Of a stretch of 27,641 bases of DNA, positions 1 to 7,137 are shown one piece after another. The translations under genes and the position numbers were made by a program. The DNA comes from JBNKFQ01 sp050289385 (GTDB taxonomy: Bacteria; Pseudomonadota; Gammaproteobacteria; Pseudomonadales; Porticoccaceae): positions 1 through 27,641 of the forward strand of contig JBNKFQ010000042.1 in assembly GCA_050289385.1 (NCBI GenBank), given 5' to 3'. The stretch's first letter is position 1. Each line of letters begins with the position of its first letter. The notes under the pieces are model-generated. The model was given only the letters and a program-made list of their open reading frames with translations. It was not told the origin of the DNA and did no database searches.

Positions 1-304
1 CCGGAACATCGGTTTCAGCCGGAACCTCTGGCACTACTTCAAGTTCTGGCAGAACTTCGCCGCCACCACCGGAATTGTTTTTGGCAATAATTGCCAAACC
101 AAAACTGGTGATAAAAAACAGAGTCGCCAGAATTGCCGTGAACTTGCTGAAAAAATTCCAGCTTCCCGCGCTGCCAAAAATGGTCTGGGAGGCACCCGCG
201 CCAAATGAAGCACCCGCCTCGGCACCTTTACCTTGCTGCAACAAAATCAAGCCAACAATGGCCAGTGCTATCAGCACATGTATGATCAGTACGATATTTT
301 CCAT
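1..304 (-). CDS. secG: SecG, protein-export membrane protein (3' end outside window)
   Basis: SecG is the small accessory subunit of the SecYEG translocon in the inner membrane. The reading frame starts at the ATG at 304-302 and stays open to the window edge (about 101 codons visible). It begins MENIVLIIHVLIALAIVGLI, a first membrane span, followed by the family signature LLQQGKGAEAGASFGAGAS and the SQTIFGS segment, then a second span (FTAILATLFFITSFGLAII). The visible tail is acidic and Pro/Val rich. The ATG shares its A with the tpiA stop codon (TGATG), so the two genes are probably translationally coupled; tpiA-secG is a common gammaproteobacterial pair. The stop codon lies outside the window. 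Confidence 0.93.
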   Translation of the reverse strand, partial: MENIVLIIHVLIALAIVGLILLQQGKGAEAGASFGAGASQTIFGSAGSWNFFSKFTAILATLFFITSFGLAIIAKNNSGGGGEVLPELEVVPEVPAETDVP

Positions 305-1050
305 CAGTGCCCTTCGGTCTGTTGGCAAATTTCCAGAAATTCTTCTGCATTCAAAGATGCACCCCCAACCAGGGCTCCATCAATATCATGTTGTGCAAAA
401 ATTTCTGCCGCGTTGGCGGCCTTTACACTGCCGCCATATAAAATTCGAGTCTCTGCACCAGCATCACCCAACCTGTTGCGGATCGCTGTATGCACCTGCT
501 GCGCCTGTTCCGGCGAAGCGGTTTTACCGGTACCAATAGCCCAGACAGGTTCATAAGCTATGACCGCAGAAGCCAGCGCATCGACGCCCGCCAAATCAAT
601 TACTGCCTGTAACTGCCGTTCAATAACATCCAGCGTCACATCAGCTTCACGTTGCTCCAGGGTCTCGCCGACGCACAGTATCGGCGTTAAACCACAGCCC
701 TCAGCCGCTACAAACTTGCGCGCCACGCTGGCATCAGTTTCGCCAAACAGAGCACGCCGCTCCGAGTGCCCGACAATAACCATTTGACACCCCACATCAA
801 CCAGCATGTCACCGGCAACTTCGCCGGTATAGGCCCCCTGATCATACTCACTCAGGTTTTGCGCACCCAGCTGCATCGATGTACTCGCCAGCTCTGCCGC
901 AACGGCAGACAAAAATACACAGGGCGGGCAAACGGCAATATCAGCCCGATTGCCATGGGACCACCGTGAAGCCAGCTCCTTGCTCAACTCGACAACTGAT
1001 TGCAACGAGCCGTGCATTTTCCAGTTACCCGCTACCAACGGCTTTCGCAT
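304..1050 (-). CDS. tpiA: Triosephosphate isomerase
   Basis: TpiA interconverts dihydroxyacetone phosphate and glyceraldehyde 3-phosphate in cytosolic glycolysis and gluconeogenesis. The 248-residue product has the usual length. It shows the substrate-binding NWKM motif at residues 9-12, the electrophile His95 in VGHSERR, the catalytic base Glu167 in AYEPVWAIGTGK (the mobile loop follows), and the phosphate-binding YGGSV and GALVGGASL motifs near the C-terminus. All catalytic residues are present. The gene follows glmM after an 84-bp gap that holds a likely promoter, and overlaps secG by one base, so it may be transcribed both from its own promoter and by read-through. Confidence 0.98.
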   Translation of the reverse strand: MRKPLVAGNWKMHGSLQSVVELSKELASRWSHGNRADIAVCPPCVFLSAVAAELASTSMQLGAQNLSEYDQGAYTGEVAGDMLVDVGCQMVIVGHSERRALFGETDASVARKFVAAEGCGLTPILCVGETLEQREADVTLDVIERQLQAVIDLAGVDALASAVIAYEPVWAIGTGKTASPEQAQQVHTAIRNRLGDAGAETRILYGGSVKAANAAEIFAQHDIDGALVGGASLNAEEFLEICQQTEGH

Positions 1051-1085
1051 CGTAACGCAAGACCCCCGGCCTCAAAAGGGCGCAA

Positions 1086-1114
1086 ATCTTAGCGAAGAAG
1101 CGATCTTGTAGCAA
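1086..1114 (-). promoter_or_regulatory. Predicted sigma-70 promoter for tpiA-secG
   Basis: In the glmM-tpiA gap the minus strand carries TTGCTA (1114-1109), a 17-bp spacer, and TAAGAT (1091-1086). The -10 ends 35 bp before the tpiA ATG. Hexamer quality and spacing are good, but this is a pattern match only. Confidence 0.5.
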
Positions 1115-1134
1115 CTACTTTAAGGTCCGGTCCG

Positions 1135-2496
1135 TTAAACAGCCGCCAGGGTATTTTCCACCACAGATGCAATATTGGCAGCCAACTTGTCCACCAGGGT
1201 TTTGTCTTCGCCTTCAACCATTACTCGGACCAATGGCTCAGTGCCCGACGGACGCAATAACACTCGCCCGGCGTCAGCCAGCTCTGCCTCGGCAGCAGCC
1301 ACCGCCGAAGCAATCACCGGATAGTCGTCAAGAGCCACGCGGCCACTTATGGGTACGTTAATCATGACCTGGGGATATTTCTGCATGCCGCGCTTAAGTT
1401 CGTTCAGCGCAACACCACTTGCCCTCAATGCTTGCAAAACCTGTAGTGCCGAAACAATGCCGTCACCGGTTGTGGTGACATCGGAGCAGACAATATGCCC
1501 TGAATTCTCACCACCCAGGGACCAGTCATTTTCTTTCATGGACTTGATCACGTAGCGATCACCAACGGGTGTGCGTTCAAATGGAATGTTCATCTCCCGG
1601 AATACTTTTTCCAGCCCGAAATTGCTCATAAGCGTTCCTGCGACGCCACTGCAACCCTTGCCACTCTGCTGGCGATAGCGCGCAATGATGTACAAAATTT
1701 CATCGCCATCCACCAGCTCTCCCCTGTGGTCAACAAAGACCAGACGATCCCCGTCACCATCAAAAGCCACTCCCAGGTCTGCTTGCTGTGCCACAACTTC
1801 TGCCTGCAACGCCGCCGGGCTGGTCGAACCACACTTGTCGTTAATATTCAGTCCATCCGGGCTGGCAGACAACTCCATTACTTCAGCCCCAAGCTCCCGA
1901 AATACCTCTGGAGCAACATGATAGGTAGCGCCGTTTGCACAATCGACCACCATTTTTAGGCCACCCAGTTCAAAGTCGCCTGGCAGGGTTCCCTTGCAAA
2001 ACTCTATATAACGGCCCGCAGCATCATTGACGCGGTGAGCCCGACCCAAATCAACGGACTCCGCTGTAACCATGGCCTGATCCAGATAGCGCTCTATCTC
2101 GTGCTCCAGCTCATCTGACAATTTACAGCCATCAGCGCCAAAAAACTTGATGCCGTTATCCTGATAGGGATTGTGGGATGCACTGATAACAATACCCGCC
2201 TGCGCATGAAAGGTACGGGTCAGATACGCAATAGCAGGTGTTGGCATGGGCCCGAGCAACCCGACATCGACACCCGCGGCAATAATCCCGGCCTGCAAGG
2301 CAGACTCAAACATATAACCCGAAATCCGAGTGTCCTTACCCACCAAAATCAATTTGCGCCGATTACCCCCATCTCGGACGCGCTGCCCAAACACTTTACC
2401 CGCAGCCCACCCCAGTTTGACGACGAAGTCAACGGTCACGGGGTATTCGCCAACGCGACCTCGAATACCATCCGTACCAAAATATTTTTTCCCCAT
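1135..2496 (-). CDS. glmM: Phosphoglucosamine mutase
   Basis: GlmM converts glucosamine 6-phosphate to glucosamine 1-phosphate, feeding UDP-GlcNAc synthesis for peptidoglycan and LPS. The 453-residue protein opens with KYFGTDGIRG, has the phosphoserine loop ISASHNP with the catalytic Ser at residue 107, the metal-binding FDGDGDR loop near residue 245, the sugar-specificity motif GGENSGH, and the C-terminal phosphate-binding RPSGTEP. Length and motifs match the bacterial GlmM branch of the phosphohexomutases. It lies 42 bp downstream of folP, the standard folP-glmM arrangement. The ATG at 2496 has a good AGGGG ribosome binding site. Confidence 0.98.
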   Translation of the reverse strand: MGKKYFGTDGIRGRVGEYPVTVDFVVKLGWAAGKVFGQRVRDGGNRRKLILVGKDTRISGYMFESALQAGIIAAGVDVGLLGPMPTPAIAYLTRTFHAQAGIVISASHNPYQDNGIKFFGADGCKLSDELEHEIERYLDQAMVTAESVDLGRAHRVNDAAGRYIEFCKGTLPGDFELGGLKMVVDCANGATYHVAPEVFRELGAEVMELSASPDGLNINDKCGSTSPAALQAEVVAQQADLGVAFDGDGDRLVFVDHRGELVDGDEILYIIARYRQQSGKGCSGVAGTLMSNFGLEKVFREMNIPFERTPVGDRYVIKSMKENDWSLGGENSGHIVCSDVTTTGDGIVSALQVLQALRASGVALNELKRGMQKYPQVMINVPISGRVALDDYPVIASAVAAAEAELADAGRVLLRPSGTEPLVRVMVEGEDKTLVDKLAANIASVVENTLAAV

Positions 2497-2499
2497 GCT

Positions 2500-2529
2500 C
2501 TTACCCCTGTTATCCTTGCCCCTGTTATC
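2500..2529 (-). repeat. Tandem duplication of the glmM ribosome-binding segment
   Basis: Just upstream of the glmM ATG a 15-bp unit, GATAACAGGGGCAAG and then GATAACAGGGGTAAG on the minus strand, occurs twice head to tail with one difference. Each copy carries an AGGGG Shine-Dalgarno core, so the mRNA presents two ribosome binding sites, only the second at normal spacing from the ATG. Confidence 0.75.
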
Positions 2530-2538
2530 AAAGCACGC

Positions 2539-3408
2539 TCAAGAATCGCGCACTGAGTCCTTTTCAGCAACTGCAGACCAAACGCTGAGGGCATCAACCG
2601 TTTCCTGAACGTCATGAACTCTCAAAATAGCCGCCCCCCTGGAAGCAGCCATCACTGCCATTGCCACACTGCCAATCACTCGTTCTTCAACAGCCCTGGC
2701 TGACCCATTTTGCGCCAGGATAGCGCCAATCATGCTTTTGCGCGACACCCCAACCAATACGGGCAAACCCCGGCCCGCCAATTCAGGTAAAGCCCGGAAA
2801 AGCGCAAGATTGTGCTCCAGTGTCTTGCCAAAACCGAACCCGGGATCAATAACGATCCGCTCCCGACCAATACCAGCCTGCTCACAGGCTTCAACGCGCT
2901 GCAGAAGAAAACGTTGAACCTCATCAACCACATCGCCGTACTGTGGTTTCTGTTGCATCACATCAGGCTCACCTGACATATGCATGAGGCAAACCGACAG
3001 ATCCGTACCAGCCGCTGCCTGCATTGCGCCGTCTCGCTGCAAAGCCCGTACGTCATTGATGATAACAGCACCTGCCGCCGCAGCTGCGACCATGACTTGC
3101 GGTGTGCTGGTATCGACAGATATCGCAATATCAAAGCGGGATTTAATGGCTTCCACAACTGGCGCCACCCGCTCCAACTCCTGTTCAACACCTACCGGCA
3201 CAGCGCCGGGTCGCGTCGATTCGCCGCCAACATCAATAATGTCGGCGCCTTCAGATACCATCTGCTCAACCCGGCGCGAGACAAGATCAATATCAAGATG
3301 CGATCCCTGAAAACAGTTGCCTCCATCAGAAAATGAGTCTGGCGTGGTATTTAAAATACCCATGATTACCGGACTCGAGGTTTGAGATTTGAGCTGGAAC
3401 ACAGTCAC
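2539..3408 (-). CDS. folP: Dihydropteroate synthase
   Basis: FolP condenses p-aminobenzoate with hydroxymethyl-dihydropterin diphosphate in folate synthesis and is the sulfonamide target. The 289-residue protein carries the DHPS signatures in order: MGILNTTPDSFSDGG (residues 16-30), DVGGESTRPGA, SVDTSTPQV, INDVRAL, CLMHMSG, IDPGFGFGKT and GVSRKSMIG, ending with RVHDV. The reading frame begins at a GTG at 3408; a second GTG two codons later (3402) is better spaced from an AAGG sequence, so the exact start is uncertain. It sits between ftsH and glmM, the usual order. Confidence 0.97.
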   Translation of the reverse strand: MTVFQLKSQTSSPVIMGILNTTPDSFSDGGNCFQGSHLDIDLVSRRVEQMVSEGADIIDVGGESTRPGAVPVGVEQELERVAPVVEAIKSRFDIAISVDTSTPQVMVAAAAAGAVIINDVRALQRDGAMQAAAGTDLSVCLMHMSGEPDVMQQKPQYGDVVDEVQRFLLQRVEACEQAGIGRERIVIDPGFGFGKTLEHNLALFRALPELAGRGLPVLVGVSRKSMIGAILAQNGSARAVEERVIGSVAMAVMAASRGAAILRVHDVQETVDALSVWSAVAEKDSVRDS

Positions 3409-3445
3409 CTTGATACAGCGAAAAGACAGAGTCTCAATGGTTGAA

Positions 3446-3472
3446 CGCCCCGGATCAGCCTGATCAGGGGCG
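3446..3472. other. Hairpin in the ftsH-folP gap
   Basis: The 108-bp gap between ftsH and folP holds an inverted repeat: outer arms CGCCCC/GGGGCG and inner arms GATCA/TGATC with a GCC loop and one mismatch. No clear U-tract follows on either strand, so it could be a weak or Rho-assisted terminator, or an mRNA processing or stability element between ftsH and the downstream genes. Confidence 0.45.
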
Positions 3473-3516
3473 CATTCTTACTGGTTTAGGCTGCAGGCCC
3501 GAAGCAATCACCGTCA

Positions 3517-5430
3517 TCAATGCTGTTTGGCGGGACCACCGACTCCCCCTCCGGCCGGAGCAGAGGATCTGGATTTGCTGCCACCCTGATTGCTGCCAAA
3601 ATCGTCATCACTCCAGTCGTGTGGTGGACGCACCGGCTTGCGAGCCATCAAATCTGCCACCTGATCGGAATCGAGTGTTTCATATTCCATCAGCGCGTCT
3701 TTCATCGCCTCCAGAACATCGGCATTTTGTTCAAGAATTTGAGAGGCACGACCGTAACAGGAGTCAATAATCAGGCGCACTTCCTGATCGATCTCCCGTG
3801 ACGTGTCGCCAGAATAATTCTGATTGGCTCTCCCGCCCGGAGCAGTCGCTTCGTCTTCTCCGTAAAGAATGGGCCCCATTTTTTCCGTCAGACCCCATTT
3901 GGTAACCATATTGCGCGCCATCTGGGTGGCACGTTCTATGTCGTTTTGCGCGCCGGTGGTGACACCCTCTTCACCATTGATCATCGCTTCGGCAATACGA
4001 CCGCCGAACAGACTGCAAATCTGACCCTCAAGCTGGCGCTTGCTCATACTGTACTTGTCTTCTTCCGGCAGGAACTGGGTGACCCCCAGCGCGCGACCAC
4101 GCGGAATAATAGTGACCTTGTGAATCGGGTCATGTTCCGGCATTTCCCAGCCAACAATCGCATGCCCTGCCTCGTGGTACGCGGTATTGATCTTCTCTTT
4201 TTCCGACATCACCATCGAGCGGCGCTCGGCTCCCATCATGATTTTGTCGCGAGCCTTTTCAAATTCCTCCATCGTCACCAGGCGCTTGTTGGCGCGTGCA
4301 GCAAACAGGGCGGCTTCATTCACCAGGTTGGCCAGATCAGCACCGGAAAAACCCGGCGTACCTCGCGCAACAATGCCCAACTGAACTTTTTCATCAATGG
4401 GTACTTTGCGTACATGCACTTTCAAAATTTGCTCGCGACCACGAATGTCGGGCAGACCTACAAACACCTGACGGTCAAAGCGACCCGGACGCAACAGAGC
4501 CTTGTCGAGCACATCGGGACGGTTGGTGGCAGCGATAACAATAACGCCTTCGTTGCCTTCAAAACCGTCCATTTCCACCAGCAACTGGTTGAGGGTTTGC
4601 TCTCGCTCGTCGTGGCCACCACCCCAACCGCCGCCACGATGGCGACCAACCGCGTCTATTTCGTCGATAAAAATAATACAGGGAGCCTGCTTTTTGGCCT
4701 GCTCAAACATGTCTCGCACTCGGGACGCACCAACCCCGACAAACATCTCCACGAAATCCGACCCGGAGATGGAGAAAAACGGTACCTTGGCTTCACCGGC
4801 AATGGCCTTGGCCAGCAGGGTTTTACCGGTACCGGGAGGACCTACCATCAACACACCGCGCGGAATACGGCCACCCAGACGCTGAAAGCGGCTGGGGTCA
4901 CGCAGAAAATCCACGAGTTCATGAACGTCTTCCTTGGCTTCATCAACGCCGGCCACGTCGGAGAAGTTGGTTTTGATCTGGTCTTCACCTAACAGGCGTG
5001 CCTTGCTTTTGCCAAATGCCATGGGGCCGCCGCGGCCATTGCCACCGCCCTGCATTTGGCGCATAAAGAACATAAAAATAAATAAAATCAATAAGATGGG
5101 GAAAGAAGCCACGAGCAGTTGCGACCAGATACTCACCGTTTCCGGCTCCGTTCCGACAACCTGGACGTCGTTGTTGATAAGCTCATCCATCAACTTCGCA
5201 TCTTCCAGTTCCGGACGTATTACCTTGTATTTTGTACCGTCAGTCCGATCGACATCAATTTCCCGACCGTCAATTTTGACTTTCTTGATACCGCCGCGCT
5301 GAACCTCGGAAACAAAAGCCGAATAGTCAATTTGCGAGACTTCGGTTGTAGGGCTGAAATTGCGGAAAACTGACAGCAAAATAACCGCTATAACCAGCCA
5401 CAACACCAGATTTTTTGCCATATCGTTCAA
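3517..5430 (-). CDS. ftsH: ATP-dependent zinc metalloprotease FtsH
   Basis: FtsH is a hexameric inner-membrane AAA+ protease that degrades misfolded membrane proteins and regulatory proteins. The protein (634-637 residues) has an N-terminal membrane span (NLVLWLVIAVILLSVF), a periplasmic domain, a second span (LLILFIFMFFMRQ), the AAA module with Walker A GPPGTGKT near residue 200, Walker B CIIFIDEIDAVG, the second region of homology ATNRPDVLDKALLRPGRFDR, and the zinc-site HEAGH motif. All catalytic elements are intact. The frame can start at TTG 5430 (spaced 9 bp from a GAGG) or at ATG 5421, giving the standard MAKNL start; E. coli has a comparable ambiguity. It is 117 bp downstream of rlmE, the conserved order. 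Confidence 0.98.
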   Translation of the reverse strand: MNDMAKNLVLWLVIAVILLSVFRNFSPTTEVSQIDYSAFVSEVQRGGIKKVKIDGREIDVDRTDGTKYKVIRPELEDAKLMDELINNDVQVVGTEPETVSIWSQLLVASFPILLILFIFMFFMRQMQGGGNGRGGPMAFGKSKARLLGEDQIKTNFSDVAGVDEAKEDVHELVDFLRDPSRFQRLGGRIPRGVLMVGPPGTGKTLLAKAIAGEAKVPFFSISGSDFVEMFVGVGASRVRDMFEQAKKQAPCIIFIDEIDAVGRHRGGGWGGGHDEREQTLNQLLVEMDGFEGNEGVIVIAATNRPDVLDKALLRPGRFDRQVFVGLPDIRGREQILKVHVRKVPIDEKVQLGIVARGTPGFSGADLANLVNEAALFAARANKRLVTMEEFEKARDKIMMGAERRSMVMSEKEKINTAYHEAGHAIVGWEMPEHDPIHKVTIIPRGRALGVTQFLPEEDKYSMSKRQLEGQICSLFGGRIAEAMINGEEGVTTGAQNDIERATQMARNMVTKWGLTEKMGPILYGEDEATAPGGRANQNYSGDTSREIDQEVRLIIDSCYGRASQILEQNADVLEAMKDALMEYETLDSDQVADLMARKPVRPPHDWSDDDFGSNQGGSKSRSSAPAGGGVGGPAKQH

Positions 5431-5478
5431 AGACTGTAACCTCGTTTCCTGTTGGCTCTATCGCCGTTAATGGTAGCC

Positions 5479-5487
5479 ATTATCGCA
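5479..5487 (-). promoter_or_regulatory. Possible extended -10 promoter for ftsH
   Basis: The rlmE-ftsH gap contains TGCGATAAT on the minus strand, fitting an extended -10 element (TGn followed by a near-consensus hexamer) about 50 bp before the ftsH start. No convincing -35 hexamer is present, as is common for extended -10 promoters. Confidence 0.35.
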
Positions 5488-5547
5488 TAGCTTGACATCC
5501 AACGCCTGTGGCCTGTTCAAACTGTTCTGCAGCCACGGGCCTGCGGT

Positions 5548-6183
5548 TTACCGCTTAAACCCTTTAGCTACAATATAGACTTCCCTCGACCTGGGGCGAG
5601 ATGCATCCGGTTTACGGCTGGCGGCGCTGGCAAAACAATTGCGAACATCGCGCAACCATTGGTCAAAACCTTCACCCTGAAAGACTTTGGCAACAAAAAC
5701 ACCGCCGGGTTTCAGTACCTGCCTGGCCATATCCAGGGCCAGCTCAGCCAAATACATGGAGCGTGGCTGGTCAACGTCCCTCAATCCACTCATATTGGGG
5801 GCCATATCCGAAATTACAAGATCTACCGGTGCGCCACCAATCGCCCGCAGTATATTCTCGAATACATCCTGCTCGGTAAAATCCCCCTGCACAAACTCAA
5901 CCCCGGCAATACTGTCCATCGGCAAGATATCCGAAGCGACCACCCGGCCACTCTCGCCGCCAGATGAAGTAGCCACCAGCCTTGCCGCCACCTGTGACCA
6001 ACCACCCGGGGCTGCGCCCAGATCGACAACTGTCATGCCGGGGCGAATCAGCTTGTCTTTACGGTCCAGCTCAATGAGTTTGTAGCTGGCTCTGGAGCGA
6101 TAGCCGTCCACCCGTGACTTTTTCACGTATGGGTCGGTCTGGTGCTCACGCAGCCAACGGTGGCTGCTTTTCGATCTACTCAT
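5548..6183 (-). CDS. rlmE: 23S rRNA (uridine-2'-O)-methyltransferase RlmE (FtsJ/RrmJ)
   Basis: RlmE methylates U2552 of 23S rRNA in the ribosomal A-loop using S-adenosylmethionine. I chose the ATG at 6183 (211 residues, MSRSKSSHRWL), which matches the family N-terminus; the upstream in-frame extension overlaps the yhbY promoter region and has no family similarity. Motifs: RSRASYKLIELD with the first catalytic Lys, the SAM-binding VVDLGAAPGGWSQ, DLVISDMAPNMSG with the catalytic Asp, and GGVFVAKVFQGEG with the second catalytic Lys. It leads the rlmE-ftsH-folP-glmM run and is divergent from yhbY, as in most relatives. Confidence 0.97.
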   Translation of the reverse strand: MSRSKSSHRWLREHQTDPYVKKSRVDGYRSRASYKLIELDRKDKLIRPGMTVVDLGAAPGGWSQVAARLVATSSGGESGRVVASDILPMDSIAGVEFVQGDFTEQDVFENILRAIGGAPVDLVISDMAPNMSGLRDVDQPRSMYLAELALDMARQVLKPGGVFVAKVFQGEGFDQWLRDVRNCFASAASRKPDASRPRSREVYIVAKGFKR

Positions 6184-6275
6184 TTCGGGATTCCGGGTTA
6201 ACCGCCAACAGAGTCTGGCACCTGACAGCTGGCAAGGACTACAATACGCGCCTTTCTGAACAGGTGCACCATTCC

Positions 6276-6578
6276 ATGACAACTTCCAATGCCGAGAAAA
6301 AACACTTACGCCGCATCGGTCACAAGCTCAATCCAGTGGTAACCATTGCAAGCAAGGGGCTCACCGAGAGTGTGGTCGCCGAAATTGAGCGGGCTCTCAC
6401 TGATCATGAATTAATCAAGGTCAAGTTTATAGTTGATGATCGCGGCGAAAAACAGAACATCCTGGCAAATGTATGTGAGCAACTCGGTGCGGAGGCAGTC
6501 CAGACCATCGGTCACATTGCCCTGCTTTACCGCAAAACAGACAAACCCGACCCACGTCTCTCCAACCTGTTACGCTGA
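6276..6578 (+). CDS. yhbY: YhbY-family RNA-binding ribosome assembly protein
   Basis: This 100-residue CRS1/YhbY (CRM) domain protein binds RNA and is associated with assembly of the large ribosomal subunit. It begins MTTSNAEKKHLRRIGHKLNP, followed by VVTIASKGLTESVVAEIERAL, ELIKVKF and the C-terminal IGHIALLYRK segment typical of the family. The longer open frame upstream (from 6114) runs antisense through the start of rlmE and is not family-like, so the ATG at 6276 is preferred although its Shine-Dalgarno is weak. It is divergent from rlmE and convergent with greA, the conserved gammaproteobacterial arrangement. Confidence 0.95.
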   Translation: MTTSNAEKKHLRRIGHKLNPVVTIASKGLTESVVAEIERALTDHELIKVKFIVDDRGEKQNILANVCEQLGAEAVQTIGHIALLYRKTDKPDPRLSNLLR

Positions 6579-6609
6579 TTTTGATCGCGAACGTATCCCT
6601 GAAGAGACC

Positions 6610-7086
6610 CTAAATATGTTGCACACTGTCTATTTCGTACTCAACTTCGCCCGAGGGTGTATCGACTACCACGATCTCGCCCACCTCTTTGCCTATCAGG
6701 GCGCGAGCGATGGGTGACTGGTAGGAAATTTTGCTTTCACGCACTTCGGCTTCATCATCGCCGACAATTTTGTAAGACAGGGTATCTTCCGTAACCAGAT
6801 TAATGATGTCTACGGTGGCGCCAAAAATCACCTTGCCACCTTCAGGTATTTTAGTCACGTCGATAATCTGGGCATGAGACAGCTTGCCTTCGATCTCCTG
6901 AATACGCCCTTCAACGAAACTTTGCTGCTCACGAGCGGCATGATACTCGGCGTTTTCCTTGAGATCACCGTGAGCACGAGCCTCGGCTATAGCTTCAATA
7001 ATACGGGGCCGCTCCACTTTTTTCAGTTGCTCAAGCTCTTCTCGCAACCGGGCTTCACCGGCAGCGGTCATTGGCGTTTTACTCAT
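6610..7086 (-). CDS. greA: Transcription elongation factor GreA
   Basis: GreA enters the RNA polymerase secondary channel and stimulates cleavage of backtracked transcripts. The 158-residue product has the N-terminal coiled coil (residues 1-75) with the acidic tip residues in the DLKENAEYHAAREQQ signature, and the C-terminal FKBP-like domain with the ISYQSPIARALIGKEVGE motif. Length is standard. It follows carB by 50 bp on the same strand, the usual carB-greA pairing, and meets yhbY tail to tail across 31 bp with no recognisable terminator. Confidence 0.98.
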   Translation of the reverse strand: MSKTPMTAAGEARLREELEQLKKVERPRIIEAIAEARAHGDLKENAEYHAAREQQSFVEGRIQEIEGKLSHAQIIDVTKIPEGGKVIFGATVDIINLVTEDTLSYKIVGDDEAEVRESKISYQSPIARALIGKEVGEIVVVDTPSGEVEYEIDSVQHI

Positions 7087-7137
7087 CTGTTATTTTCCCG
7101 TTAATTTGTCAGTGTACTTCCTGAATGCAAAGGATCA

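Noticed and set aside
34..225. 63-codon minus-strand frame inside secG
   Set aside because: Out of frame with secG, which shows clear family motifs in the other frame.
3946..4992. Long plus-strand open frame (348 codons) antisense to ftsH
   Set aside because: It lies wholly inside ftsH, whose family motifs are unmistakable. The antisense translation has no recognisable domain and reflects codon bias of the real gene.
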